A stretch of 64,000 nt of DNA from Brachionus rotundiformis (Eukaryota > Rotifera > Eurotatoria > Ploima > Brachionidae), in assembly GCA_016802295.1 (NCBI GenBank), contig JAESIW010000137.1, positions 553,592 to 617,591 on the forward strand, in the 5' to 3' direction. Made by a program: the position numbers and the translations under genes. Of the stretch, positions 22,396 to 34,374 are shown piece after piece; within the stretch, counting starts at the first letter, position 1; every line of letters begins with the position of its first letter. Under the pieces are notes generated by a model. The model searched no databases, was not told the DNA's origin, and saw only the letters and a list, made by a program, of their open reading frames with translations.

Positions 22396-22991
22396 TTTTT
22401 TTTTTAAATAATCAACAAAACGTCGAAAAATAAAAAGCAAATATTAATTTGGTTTTTCCTTTTTAAAAAAAAAGTTAATAAATTAAATAATTTTATAATT
22501 GCAATTTATTTGAATAGTATTTTTATTTTAGTTGTTTTTTAAAATCATAAAAATTTTATTTAGGACTAAGATAATTAGTTCACAATATTATAAAAAATAA
22601 ATTTTATATTTTTTAATTATTGAAAATTTTTTTTTAAATTGATTTTATTTTATTAGTATTTTAAATAATAAGTTAAAAATGGTAAATGAGTCATTATTTT
22701 TGGTTTATTTTATATTCGCCAAATTTTCATTATAATAACTTTCATTTATGATTTTTAAAAAAACATCAAATGACTATGATTACTACGAAAAAATAATTCA
22801 AAAAAGTAATTTTACAGGTATATTAGTTTTAAAAACTAAATATTTCAAACTCACTGCGGTTAAAAGAACCTTTTTTCCCAAAGCTGTCATCAATTTTATT
22901 ACTTTTTTTTAAATTTTTTTTTTAACTTAATTAAAAAACAATAAATAGTAAAAAAGAAAAATAAGCTAGATTTATTTTTTATTTTTAGATA

Positions 22992-24059
22992 ATGCAACAA
23001 AATAAAAAATTTTTTTATCTTTTAATTTTTCTAATCCTAGTTGGTCTTTTAAATTATGAGAATTTTAAGATTGTAGAGGACAAATACCTATATTTTTTAG
23101 AAAATCAGGCACATAAACTTAGCTTGATTCATGATTATAACATTTATTTTGTCAAAACTCACAAAACTGCCAGCAGTGCCTTGCAGAATGTGCTCATTCG
23201 TCTGGCTGACCAGCGAGAAATGAGAGTTGTTAGCGATCTGAAGCTAGAAGGCCTTTTGCCCAAAAAAATAAAGTCAAATAATAAAATTTTTCTCATACAT
23301 AATAGACATAACAGAACAGTTGCTGAGTTGGCATTTCCACGCAACCATTCTCTCTACATGACAATATTGCGCAAGCCTGCAGATCAGCTTTTATCTTCAA
23401 TAAACTATTTTAGGGATCTAAAAGATGAAAGAGATACTATTATGAAAAATATAGATAATGAAAGCATGATGAAGCTTCTTGCCAAAGGAAAGAGCATTTA
23501 TTGTCTGCTCAGAAACTCGGCAAGCTATGATCTGGGACTGGTTGGCTGTGCCGAATCTTACAAAGGCTCAGAAGAAAGCCTAATTGAACGGTTCACCAAA
23601 GAGTTTGATCTGGTCATCTTGACAGAGTACTTCAATGAGGGTCTAATCATGCTGAAGAAGCTGCTCAACTTGTCCTATGAAGACATTGTTTGCTTGAGTG
23701 TTAATCAAGGCACCAAAAAAGTGAACAAGAACGACCGCAAATGGGCTGAGAGCGTTATTGCCAAGGTGAGCAATGCAGATGTCATTTTGTACAATTATTA
23801 CCAGAAAATATACCAAAAGCTTTCACTAAGTCTACAGAATGAGTTAAATGAGCTAAAGAGGCACATTAAAATGTACGAAAATAAATGCACCGATGGTAGA
23901 GAACAAAAGTACTTTTATGGAAATGTGCCATTTGTTGGCTATTCACTGAGAAAAAACCTCACAGGTCATTTGCAAGATTACTGCAAGAAACTGACCATAA
24001 CAGAATTGGATTTTTTAGAATTTATAAAAAAAAAGTCAATTAAAAAATGGAAATTTTAA
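22992..24059 (+). CDS. Gal3ST-like carbohydrate sulfotransferase 1
   Basis: A single open frame of 355 aa from ATG 22992. An N-terminal signal-anchor (FFYLLIFLILVGLL, about residues 7-20) predicts a type II Golgi membrane protein. The 5'-phosphosulfate loop is FVKTHKTASSALQNVLIRL (about residues 54-72), matching the KTHKTAGST motif of galactose-3-O-sulfotransferases. The 3'-phosphate region is TILRKPADQLLSSINYF. These enzymes move sulfate from PAPS to galactose-containing glycans or lipids; the acceptor here is unknown. A paralogue lies at 31617-32693 with a nearly identical central third. Confidence 0.88.
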   Translation: MQQNKKFFYLLIFLILVGLLNYENFKIVEDKYLYFLENQAHKLSLIHDYNIYFVKTHKTASSALQNVLIRLADQREMRVVSDLKLEGLLPKKIKSNNKIFLIHNRHNRTVAELAFPRNHSLYMTILRKPADQLLSSINYFRDLKDERDTIMKNIDNESMMKLLAKGKSIYCLLRNSASYDLGLVGCAESYKGSEESLIERFTKEFDLVILTEYFNEGLIMLKKLLNLSYEDIVCLSVNQGTKKVNKNDRKWAESVIAKVSNADVILYNYYQKIYQKLSLSLQNELNELKRHIKMYENKCTDGREQKYFYGNVPFVGYSLRKNLTGHLQDYCKKLTITELDFLEFIKKKSIKKWKF

Positions 24060-25190
24060 TTTTTTGTTTATTTTTTTTTGATACTGTTTTTAAAAAGATA
24101 AAACGTGATGGTACATAAAATTAATGATATTTAGATAAAATTGATTAATTTATTTAATTTTGTTTTTTTATCTATTTAATCATATTTAAAATTTAACTAA
24201 AAGATGAATATGGCTAAAATTTGAATCTTATCAATTTTTTATTGTTAACCAAATACAACGCTTACAGACGCTTTAAAAAATATATTAGTTTATTGTTTAA
24301 GAATAATAAAATAATAAAATCTTCCGGGGTTTAGTTAAGAGATTGAATTTAAATTAAGAAATTAAAAGCTTTTAAAAGTAATGAATTTTTTTTATCAATT
24401 TATAAATATAAATTCAATTACTAACATTAAACTTTAATAATTCAGTTTGATTATTAGATTAGTCAATAAATTCAGGTTAAGTTTTATTATTTTAATAATA
24501 GTATAAATATATATAATATTATATATATATTTTAAATATGAAACTTATATAAATTAAGAAAAAGATCATGAATTTTAATTCTTTTATAGATATTTGTAAT
24601 TATCAATTATAACTTTTTTTTTTCGATTATTTAAAAACTTTATAAAAAATTAAAATGAGTTTATTTTGAGAGCCAAAAAAGTTTTTCATCGATTGGTTTC
24701 TGAATCATATTTTTTAAAATCAACTGTTTATTTTCATGAATTTATAAAAAAGTGCCTTATAGGTAAATTATAAAAAGACTATAAGAGTCATACGTTTCTA
24801 TAAAGAATTCTGTTTTTTTTTGATTATTTTTCATTTAATTTAAACTTAAACAATAATTTAAAACTTTATCGGCTACTTTTATGAAAAGTAACACATAATT
24901 GTCACGAAATAAACAAGATTTAGCAAAATTTAAGGGTCACATATTTGCTAATTTCTACACTATATACTTCATCATTAACATAAATCACACAGCTTTTGAA
25001 TTTTTTATAAGACCTGATTTGGCATTTGTTAGCAACTTCAGTTTAACTGTTTTTTTTAATTAAAATTTTTTTAAGAGTTCAATTATTTGAAAAGGAGGCT
25101 TGTCAAGTTCCAATTCAGAAATATTTGATTAATTTTCTTCTTTTAAATAATTTAGTCCTGTAAAATGCTTAATTTTAAGCAAAGGACATT
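24060..25190. other. Intergenic DNA, no gene seen
   Basis: AT-rich, with a short (AT)n run near 24505-24545. No coding frame is recognised. Confidence 0.4.
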
Positions 25191-25208
25191 TTGAAACTGA
25201 AAATATGA

Positions 25209-25269
25209 TGTTTTTTTGGACATAGAATTCAAATATCATATTATTTTGAATTCTATGTCCAAAAAAACA
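25209..25269. repeat. 25-bp perfect inverted repeat (hairpin)
   Basis: Arms 25209-25233 and 25245-25269 (core TTTGGACATAGAATTCAAA) with an 11-base loop. It sits at the outer edge of a larger inverted pair (25273-26428). Confidence 0.8.
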
Positions 25270-25272
25270 TTT

Positions 25273-26428
25273 GAGTGGACTCGATTTATATTTTTAAATT
25301 TTGACCTCTATGGGTACTGTGGACCGAAAGTTGATCAACTCAAAAACAGTTAAAAGTATTCAAATTCATATAAATAATGACTTCAAAAGCTTGATATAAT
25401 AACCGTCAATTTTTTGTTTTTCATTTCTGTTAGATACAATAGGCTTCCTATAACAGTTTATACTATCCATTTTATAAAGTTCTTTGTGGATTAAATAACT
25501 TCTAGTTTTCTCAATTTTAGGCTGGTTAAACCCATTTAAACACCTTTCTTCTTAGTTTAGATATCTAATTAATTTAGGTATTATGGTTAACCTGTGTTGA
25601 ATATCTTCTAATATTTTCATATCTTTTAATAAATATGGTGACCATAAAGGTATGACATACTCAAGGTTTGGTCTAATATAACAAGTATATAGTCTTTTCC
25701 ATAAATTTGTTTCACGTTTTTTAAAAGTTTTCTTCAATAAACCTACCATTCTGTTACTTTTATTAGAAGCTGCTTTACATTGATCTTCAAATTTCAGGTT
25801 GTTTTTAAGAATGATTCCTAAATTTTCCTCTATGTTTGTTTTACTCAGTTCAATTTGTTTGTCGCCATCATTTAAATAATATTTGTATTGATTATTGTTC
25901 TTACCACTATGCATTACTTTACATTTATTAAAATTTAATTCAATTAAAAATTTATTTGGCCATTTTGTTATTTTGTATAAATCTTCTTGTAATGACTTTG
26001 CTTCTAATTTGTTTGTTATTACATCAAAATTTTTTGAATTTTGCAAGAGATGTCGGATAAATATGGTTCTCAGCTAAATTATTATTTGTAGTATTTACAT
26101 TTGTTTTTGCTACATTTTTTAATTGTTTAATTATGTGAGTAAATGTGAGCAACATCTTACAGTTCTTGAACCCACTTTGCAATCACAATAACATGATTTT
26201 ATTGGATCTTTTTCATTTGATCATAAAAGTAAAAAAGAAAATAAGCCATCCGAGTCAAACAATAAATTCAGTTTTTAATGAATTTTAAATATCAAATAAA
26301 GTTTTTTGAAGCTTTTGAAGTCTTTAGTTATATGAATTTGAATACTTTTAACTGTTTTTGAGTTTATCAACTTCCGGTCCACAGTACCCAAAGAGTTCAA
26401 AATTTAAAAATTAAAATCAAGTGCACTC
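25273..26428. mobile_element. Foldback unit: about 120-bp inverted ends around a LINE fragment
   Basis: The left end (25273-25392, containing GGGTACTGTGGACCG and AACAGTTAAAAGTATTCAAA) is repeated inverted at 26309-26428 with roughly 85-90% identity by eye. The inner 0.9 kb holds the LINE fragment at 25552-26060. Confidence 0.7.
25552..26060 (-). mobile_element. LINE reverse-transcriptase 3' fragment
   Basis: The minus-strand frame, open for 164 codons, carries LQEDLYKITKWPNKFLIELN, NKCKVMHSG, ENLGIILKNNLKF, YTCYIRPNLEYVIPLWSPYL and LEDIQHRLT. This is the thumb and post-RT region of a CR1/jockey-like LINE, different from the inverted-repeat-arm family. It is truncated at both ends and enclosed by inverted repeats. 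Confidence 0.8.
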
Positions 26429-26429
26429 A

Positions 26430-27236
26430 TACATTTTGAGGTACAAATTAACCCTGTTGTCAACAATAAAACCATATAAAAGCATTTAAATTAAAACTCA
26501 AAAAAAATTGTATCAAATCTCAAAATTTAGGCCGCTTTCTTCAAGAAATGGAAAACAAATTCAATTTTTTTTTCAAAAATTAATAAAAAAAATGATCTTA
26601 TTTTGTTATTTTTAAATTAATTTAAATTTTGAATCTTATTAGATTTTTTTAAATGTTAAAAAACACTAATTTGTATCAATTATTAAAAAAGCCATTCTAG
26701 CCTTTTTTGGTCAAGGTGATTTGGGCACGTTCCCGTATATAATGACCATTTCTTAAACAAGAAAGGTGTTAGTTTATAAGTATAAAATTTCAGCCATTTC
26801 AATAAAACAAAAACGGTCACTTATTATTGAACACCCGCTATATTTTTACATTAATAAATTAGAAGGACTTTTTTTAAATTAAATTTTCAATAATTTTTTA
26901 CATGTGTCAGAAAAGTATCTATTTTACTGGAAAAAAAGTTTCGTCTGAATTTCTACATTGGCACCACTTGTTAATAACTAAATTTTAACAAAATGCTCCT
27001 AAAATAAATTTAAGTTTATAATGCTAACTTACATCTAAATAAATTTGATCAAAATTATACTTGAACAAAAAATTGAATTTAAATTTAATTTTCAATCAAA
27101 GCTTATGAGATAATATTTGCTCCAAATTAGCTTAAAAATCGAGCATAATTTTCATTTCAGTCCAAAGTCGAACATACTTTTAAAATGAAAAGAAACTTAT
27201 AAATTTTCCATTTTAAACTTTTCTGTAACCAAAAAA
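26430..27236. other. Upstream region of acyl-CoA oxidase, no gene seen
   Basis: AT-rich DNA with no recognised coding frame. Confidence 0.35.
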
Positions 27237-29636
27237 ATGTGGAAAGTATCTGCTTACAAAAATTGCTTGAACATTATGGAAAAAAAACTCACAAATACCA
27301 GTGCACAAAGTGCCAGATTTTTAAGCGGGTGGGACCCAAAAGTATACCAAAATATTTAAGAGTAATTCCACTTAATTATATAATTAAGGCAGTGTCAAAG
27401 CTTCTTGACCATCATAACCACGACACCAGAGAAGGTCTGAGAAACCTGTTCAAAGACGTAAGTCTTTCTCTTGTCTTTAATTTCAATTTTTATTAATAAA
27501 AAATTGCCAGCCTTTGTTCATACCCAAATACAACATGTCTCTTGACCAAGAGCGCCAGCTGGCATATGACAGGTTAAAGAAAATTTGTGACTCAGGCCTA
27601 TTTTCGGTCAAAGACTTCTGGCACAACCCGAAAAACATTTTTGCAGCTCATGAGATCACTGGAATGGTGGATCCGTCAACAACCACCAAGTTAACTGTCC
27701 AGTTTAACTTGTTTGGTGGCACACTTTTGAAACTCGGCACCACACACCATCACCAAATGCTCGATTCAATAGACAAGTACACAAAAATATACCAAAAAAC
27801 AAAAAATTCTTATTTCTTTTTCCAGATTTGAAAAAGTTGGCTGCTTTGCTCTTACCGAGCTAGCTTATGGTAACAATGCAGTTGAGATGGAAACCACAGC
27901 TCATTATGACAAAGAAAATCAGCAGTTTGTTATAAATACGCCAACAACCAAAGCGCAAAAGTACTGGATTACCAACGGAGCTGTCCACGCACATTACGCC
28001 ATTGTGTTCGCTAGGCTTATTCACAACAATGTAGATGAAGGCTTGCACGGCTTTTTGGTCAACATCCGCGATGAAAAAGATCTGAGTATTAAAGAAGGCT
28101 GCAAGGTTTGGGACATGGGCTACAAAATCGGCCTGAATGGAGTAGACAATGCGGCCTTGTGGTTTAACAATGTGCGCATTCCCAGACTCAATCTTCTCGA
28201 TGCTCATTCGTCTATGGACCAAAATGGCAATTTTAGTTCAAAAATTGAGGACAAGTCGGCCCGAAGACGAAAAAGATTTTTAGTCTTGGCTGACCAATTG
28301 TTGTCTGGTCGAGTCTGCATTGCCTCAATGACCCTTGGCTCAATTAAGCTTCTTCTAGATCAAACAGTAAGAATATTAGACAGTTTAAGAGCATTTATGT
28401 CCAAACTTAATTAATCTTGGCAAAACATATGGTCCCTATAAGTTAAAAAATTGTGACCAAACAACCATTTGGTCAAGATACCATAGATTGATTTAATTTT
28501 ATATTCATTCTTAGATCTCCACTTAACCAATTAATTTTTAAAAGATATATCTAATTAGAGATTAAAAAATAAAAACTTTTTTTTATTAATTAAATAATTA
28601 AAAAATAAATTAAGATAAAATTTTTAATAGTTATAATTTAATAAAGGTACGCTATGCATCGAGTCGTTTGTGTGTAGGACCAACTGGTAAATCGGACACA
28701 CCAATCCTCAACTATCAGCTGCAAAACAGAGCTCTGATGCCATTGATAGCCCAGACATATGCTCTAAATTTTGTTATGAACTACATTCAGGACCGGTACG
28801 CAAACCAGTCTGAGGCCGACTATGCGGAAGTGGTCCGATTGTGCTGCATTATAAAGCCATTGATCACTTGGCATGGCGAGAACACGGCTTCGGTGTGCCG
28901 CGAAAGATGCGGCGGACAGGGATTTTTGTCTGCCAATCGATTCGGCGACGGAATCGCCGGAATGCATGCAGGAATAACAGCTGAGGGCGACAACAGGGTC
29001 ATTCAGCAAAAAGTTTCCAAAGAGTTGCTCGAAACAGCCAACTTTGACTTGGTGGCAAAGCATCTTAAGCTCAGAGCTAGACCTTTGTCCGAACAGCATG
29101 CAGTAAACCATTTGGCTGGCGATTTTACATCAAGTGAATGGCTTTTGAAGCTGTTCAAAGCCAGAGAAGACTTTTTGCTGAATGAACTAGCTGGTCGAAT
29201 GTTTGTGGCACAAAAAAAAGGTGTATCAGTATTTGATGCTTGGATGAAGCAAGAGTCGGACAATGTGCAAGCGTTGGCTACCGCTTGGGGAGAAAATGTG
29301 GCTATAGGACAGTTTGAAAAATCCATAGCATTGGCCGATGAATCACTTCGGGCCACTTTAAGACAATTGTTCAATTTGTACGCGTTGGACAGAATTTTAG
29401 CCGATGGTGTGTTTTATCTTGAAAATGGTTTTATAAATGCAGAACAGAGCCAAAAAATGTCAACTGAATTAAGACGTCTATGCGACCAGCTTGGCAAAGA
29501 TGCCCTTGAGTTGACCAAAGGCTTTGGTATTCCTGATCACATGCACCATGCTCCCATAGCTCATGATTGGGTCAAATACAATGAAACAGAGAACAGAGGC
29601 GAATTTGAACACCAGTCTTACCGCTCCAAGTTGTAA
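27237..29636 (+). CDS. Peroxisomal acyl-CoA oxidase, ACX2/ACOX-like
   Basis: Five exons: 27237-27341, 27389-27457, 27511-27776, 27826-28366, 28647-29636. Introns are 47, 53, 49 and 280 bp, all GT-AG with matching phases; 656 aa. The enzyme oxidises acyl-CoA to trans-2-enoyl-CoA with FAD, producing peroxide, the first step of peroxisomal beta-oxidation. Visible features: LLDHHNHDTREGL, AAHEITGMVDPSTTTKLTVQ, FALTELAYGNNAVEMETTA, KYWITNGAVHAHYAIVFARL (FAD/acyl region), GYKIGLNGVDNAALWF, SGRVCIASM, CGGQGFLSANR, and the catalytic-glutamate region TAEGDN. It ends SKL, a type 1 peroxisomal signal. The first exon (MWKVSAYKNCLNIMEKKL) is less certain; it rests on the ATG and frame-correct splice sites. 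Confidence 0.92.
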
Positions 29637-29639
29637 TTT

Positions 29640-30350
29640 TTCAAAAATTGGAACTTTTTTTTCTTGATTTTAGATAAACATAATTAATTTAATTATTTTA
29701 TTAAATAAAATGTATTTTGAAAAATTGATTTTTGCCAACTAGTACCAATTTTTTAACTATCTATCAGAAAATTTATAAACTGGATTGAAAATGTAAGTAT
29801 TTTTTTTTTAAAAATAGACCAATAAGCCAGATATCCAAAAAGAAAATTCCCAACGATGTATCACAAAAAAAAATTGGTTAAAATCCGAATTGTCAAATTT
29901 TTTAAATTTATGTAAAATCCACATTTATAATATTTTTTTCAATAATCATTTTGATGAAAATTTTGTTATTTTTATTGAAATAAAGCTTATAATTTTTTTT
30001 ACGGCGAATTTAGTCAAGCCTTTTGAAGATTTTTCTGTCCAAGCATTATTTGAGTAATGTTTTGGCAAAATTTTTTTATTCACTAATTTTTTGAATTTAA
30101 AATTAATTGATTTTTTAAAATAAATATTTTTTTATCTTTTTTTTCGAAAAATATTACGAAAATTTTCCTTAAAAAATGGTAAAAATCCTAGTGTCAAATC
30201 GTCACTGTAACATTTGGTATTATATATGACTCCAGATAATTCAAATTTCATACCAAATGAGAATTTCTTGGAGGAGGAAAATATGGTTATATAAATAACC
30301 ATTAAGCACCTTATGAAATTTAATAATAAATAGTTAACTAAATACAAGGT
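29640..30350. other. Intergenic DNA, no gene seen
   Basis: AT-rich with long T runs. A minus-strand open stretch at 30132-30377 has no recognisable features and is not called. Confidence 0.4.
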
Positions 30351-30850
30351 ACAGTCTAACCTCTTTAAACCGACCACTCTGGGAAAGGGGATTTTTGTCG
30401 GATAAGTGAGATTGTCGAATACCCGATAATCCAGAATACAGAAAATCGATAAAAATTGTCAGAATAAGGAAAAAAAGCTTTAATACAAAAATTTTATTAG
30501 TTATATATAAAAAAGAAAAAAAAATATTTAAGGTTAAATAAATTTAAAAAAAATCGCTAATTTGCAATTGTTTTTTTTAATTTTCAATTAAAGAATATAA
30601 GTTTTCTTTTAATTGATTTAAACAAAGCTATTAAATTACTGGCATTTAAAAAAAATTTTCTAAATTATCTAATTATACACCTTTTTTTTTGATAAGACTT
30701 TTGGTTAGATTTCATTTACATCTTTATCAGTCGAAACCTCAACGTGAACTACTTCATCTTCTTCGTCATTTTTGACTAAACTAATTATGTCATCGTCATT
30801 TAAGTTATAATCAAAAATGAATAAAATGACAAGATTTTTAGCCTTTTTTA
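30350..30850 (-). mobile_element. Tigger/pogo-like DNA transposon relic
   Basis: At 30350, TA is followed by CAGTCTAACCTCTTTAAACC and then GACCACTCTGGG and TTGTCGGATAAGTGAGATTG, the typical terminal style of Tigger/pogo elements. On the minus strand at 30720-30830 the frame reads NLNDDDIISLVKNDEEDEVV, resembling the acidic C-terminal tail of Tigger transposases. The opposite terminus was not found. Confidence 0.4.
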
Positions 30851-31616
30851 TATTTTTAAAAATTAAAAGCTCTGTTACTAGTCTTTAATAATTTAATATT
30901 TTTGCATTTAATTTTAATTGTCTTATTAATAATACTTGAAAAGTCCAGTTTTACATCATTTCAATTATTTGAATAAATAATTTTCCTTTTTAAATATTAA
31001 TAAAAGTTCCAACTTTTTTCCATTATGTAAATGATTTTTATGAAACCACTTTTCATAGCAAGATTTCTATCTTTATCGATTACTTGGATTTGAAAGTAGA
31101 TAATTTTTATTAAGAAATTTTCTGTCACAATTGGCAGAGGTGGTAGGTACAAGGTGACTTTTCTGCGTTTAAAAGCGGATTTTTACAAAATATTGGTTAA
31201 GGTTTGGTGTTTAAATATTGGTTCGGGCTTTTATTAGCGAAAAATTAATTTTGAGAATCTTAATTTTGTTGGATTTAATTAAAAAATAATTATTTTGTGA
31301 TTTTTTTAAGAAGATTTGTGTAAATCTCTGAAAGATTTGATCTTTCTGGTTTCACATGTCTGGGTTAAATAATTAGTTGTTTTGTTCAAAGCTCGAATTT
31401 ATTCCCCTTTAAAAATAATTTTTCAATTAAAATCTATAATTGTTGTTCAAAAATAAAAATTTTAAAATATTTTTAAATAAAAAGTCTCAAAATATATTTA
31501 TTTGAAGCATAGCATAGAGGTAAACACCATTAAATATCTCAATTTCTTAATTAAAAAATAAATTTACTAAAAAAATTGAAAAGAAATATAAATCATGATT
31601 TTTATTCATAAATAAA
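30851..31616. other. Intergenic DNA upstream of sulfotransferase 2
   Basis: AT-rich; no gene or repeat recognised. Confidence 0.4.
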
Positions 31617-32693
31617 ATGAAGTACAGATACACCGTAAAAATATTCATATCATTATTTTGTTTGTTAGGCTTTATAAAGGTAATTAAAAAAGATAAGATA
31701 ATTTCTGGCAACGATGTCCGCTTGGAACGATTAAATAACAAGGTGGAAAAATTTCGTCTACTTGAACAATTAAACATTTACTTTGTCAAGACTCACAAAA
31801 CAGCTAGCAGTGCTCTCCAAAATGTCCTTATTCGTTTGGCTGACAAAAAAAGTATGAGAGTTGTGACCAATCTTGGAAAAGAAAGTGTTCTGAAAAAATC
31901 TTCAAATGTAAATAACAAAATATTCTTTATACATGGTAGACATGATAGCAGATTGGCATATTTAGCGTTTCCACGCAACCATTCTCTCTACATGACAATA
32001 TTGCGCAAGCCTGCAGATCAGCTTTTATCTTCAATAAATTATTTTAGGCATCTAAAAGATGAAAGAGATACTATTATGAAAATTATAGATAATGAAAGCA
32101 TGATGAAGCTTCTTGCCAAAGGAAAGAGCATTTATTGTCTGCTCAGAAACTCGGCAAGCTATGATCTGGGACTGGTTGGCTGTGCCGAATCTTACAAAGG
32201 CTCAGAAAAAAGTCTTATAGAGCGGTTCACCAAAGAGTTTGACCTGGTCATCTTGACAGAGTACTTCAATGAGGGTCTCATCATGCTGAAAAGGCTGCTC
32301 AACTTGTCCTATGATGACATTGTTTGCTTGAGTGTTAACCAAGGCACCAAAAAAGTGAACGAGAATGAGCGTAAATGGGCTGAGAGCGTTATTGCCAAGG
32401 TGAGCAATGCAGATGTCATTTTGTACAATTATTACCAGAAAATATACCAAAAGCTTTCAAGTGTGCTCAAAGATGAAGTTGATGAGTTAAAGAGGCTTAA
32501 TTTATATTATGAAAATAAGTGCACTAGTGGTAGAGAGAAGAAATATTTTTACCAAAATGTCCCTTATATTGGCTATGCCTTGAGACCAAACTTGACCGAT
32601 CAATTAAAAGATTATTGCACTAAATTGACATCAACGGAAATGAAAATGAAAAATTATATAATAAAAAAATCTCAAAGTATTTGGGGACTTTGA
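31617..32693 (+). CDS. Gal3ST-like carbohydrate sulfotransferase 2
   Basis: Intronless, 358 aa from ATG 31617, with a short N-terminal hydrophobic anchor (IFISLFCLLGFI). Same PAPS-binding motifs as copy 1: YFVKTHKTASSALQNVLIRL and TILRKPADQLLSSINYF. From about 31968 to 32455 the DNA is almost identical to 23335-23815, whereas the N-terminal 110 and C-terminal 70 residues differ much more. The predicted role is Golgi sulfation of galactose-type glycans; the acceptor is unknown. Confidence 0.88.
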   Translation: MKYRYTVKIFISLFCLLGFIKVIKKDKIISGNDVRLERLNNKVEKFRLLEQLNIYFVKTHKTASSALQNVLIRLADKKSMRVVTNLGKESVLKKSSNVNNKIFFIHGRHDSRLAYLAFPRNHSLYMTILRKPADQLLSSINYFRHLKDERDTIMKIIDNESMMKLLAKGKSIYCLLRNSASYDLGLVGCAESYKGSEKSLIERFTKEFDLVILTEYFNEGLIMLKRLLNLSYDDIVCLSVNQGTKKVNENERKWAESVIAKVSNADVILYNYYQKIYQKLSSVLKDEVDELKRLNLYYENKCTSGREKKYFYQNVPYIGYALRPNLTDQLKDYCTKLTSTEMKMKNYIIKKSQSIWGL

Positions 32694-33847
32694 TTTTTTA
32701 TTTCAAATGATTTTTTTATTTATTTGTTTTTTTATTTATAAAATGTGAACAAAAGTTAAAAAAGACTTTTGTCTATCTGATATTTGTTTACCAGTTAATT
32801 TTTTAAGTTAAGGGCTCCATAATAATTAAATCATTTAGCCGACTATTATAGTAAAAAAAATTACAAATTTTTAATAATATAAAAGTAAGAAAAGTATATA
32901 ACATAATAAAATTGTGACTTTGGTTTTTTTATTTCAAATAATTTTTTAATTAAAATAAATCTTAATATTTTTAAAAAATTGTTTTGAGAAAAACAAGCTA
33001 GAAGTCTGTGGTAAGGATGAGAATGTTCAAAAGAACAACTTGAATTTTATTTGATCAAATCTTATTTAATTTTTTGTAAATTAATATTTTTGAATTATTG
33101 TAAAATAAAATTTAATTACATATTTGATATGAAGATTCTGGTACTGAGTCTGATCGAAAGCTTACTTTTAAAGATTACAATTACATTTTTACAGACAATA
33201 GAAGAGATTCTTCATCTAAATATAAAAAACTCGCCACTGATTCTAATTCTGTGACTCAAGGAGTTAGGGTATGTAAGTATATTGTAATGAGATAGATATA
33301 TAGCATTGAGTCTCATACAGCGGTCAGAAAACCCCTCTTTAACATTAAAGATAGACTAAAAAGAAATCAAAAATGAAAAAAGAGTTTCTTACAAAGGCAC
33401 TGGCAAATGCAACATTTATACAAGAAGAGTTAATAAATTAATAATTTCCTGTACATCCGTATTTACAAACAGTGAAAAGAATGGGATCAATTATCCTTTG
33501 GACACTGTAGTGGCTGTTCTGGATTAATGATTAGTCAAAGAGGTCATTAAAAGTTTCATTCGAAAACACCAAGAAGCTGAGAGTCTCAACTGCTGCTCTT
33601 GGAGAAAATGTATACCAAAAAATCGACTTGCCAACGATGTTACATGTATTCTTGAAAATAAATCACGTGATAAAACTCGGGCCCGCTATCAAAATTTAAA
33701 AAAAAAAATAATATTAATCTTTTTAATATTACTAATTATTCATTTATTTAATAATTTCAAAATTAGAAAAAATTCCCATACAAAGCTTAGTTTATAAATA
33801 AAGGCTTAAAATTGAGTTTAAATTTTTAAATTATTTTTTATTAGAAA
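32694..33847. other. Intergenic DNA with a possible coding relic
   Basis: Mostly AT-rich. From 33119 to about 33290 a plus frame is open (YEDSGTESDRKLTFKDYNY, then DSSSKYKKLATDSN) and is followed by more GC-rich DNA to 33680. No family is recognised; possibly a decayed element. Confidence 0.3.
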
Positions 33848-34374
33848 ATGGGTACTTTTGGTGTATCAAAAATTTTGACTAAATTAAGAATCAGCAATTG
33901 TATACATGTGAATTCTGCTTTTTGTTTTTCAACCAAATATACAGACCAACATCTATGGACGAAAATTGATTGCCTTGAAAAAAAAGAACTAAATATAGGT
34001 ATTAATAAGTATGCTGAAAAAAAACTTGGTACAATTATTAATGTACAGTTGGCAAGTGTGGGCCAGAAAGTAAACAAAAAAGGTGGTTTAATTAAAATAT
34101 GAAAAACGTTTTTTAAATTATTTTAAATTTTATAGAAGTGTTTGCTTCAATTGAGAGTGTTGATGGTTTTAAAGATTGTTATTGTCCGTTTAGCTGTGAA
34201 ATAGTTGAAATAAATAAGACTTTGAATAAAAATCCTTTTCTAATACATGAACCATGCACTGAAACAAGCTGGTTAGTCAAAGTTAAAATTGGTAATTTAT
34301 ATGATTTTGAGAAATTGATGGACACTTCTCAATATTTGGAATTTTTGGGGAAAATTGGGACGGATATTAAATAA
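33848..34374 (+). CDS. GCSH: Glycine cleavage H-protein-like, lipoyl lysine missing
   Basis: Exons 33848-34082 and 34136-34374 with a 53-bp GT-AG intron, phase 1; 157 aa. The N terminus (MGTFGVSKILTKLRISNC) is basic and suits a mitochondrial presequence. The fold motifs of GcvH follow: KYTDQHLW, IGINKYAEKKLGTIINVQL, ASIESVDGFKDCYCP, IVEINKTLNKNP, WLVKVKI, YLEFL. In normal H-protein the ESVKA lysine carries lipoate and shuttles the aminomethyl group from P- to T-protein. Here the lysine position is aspartate (ESVDGF), and the nearest lysine is three residues later. It may be a paralogue with another role (for example in lipoate relay) or decaying. Length is normal and the frame intact. Confidence 0.85.

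Noticed and set aside
24505..24545. AT-rich run as an origin or regulatory element
   Set aside because: Simple (AT)n repeat, common in such AT-rich DNA; nothing specific.
27860..29374. Minus-strand frames of 60-123 codons
   Set aside because: Antisense shadows of the acyl-CoA oxidase exons.
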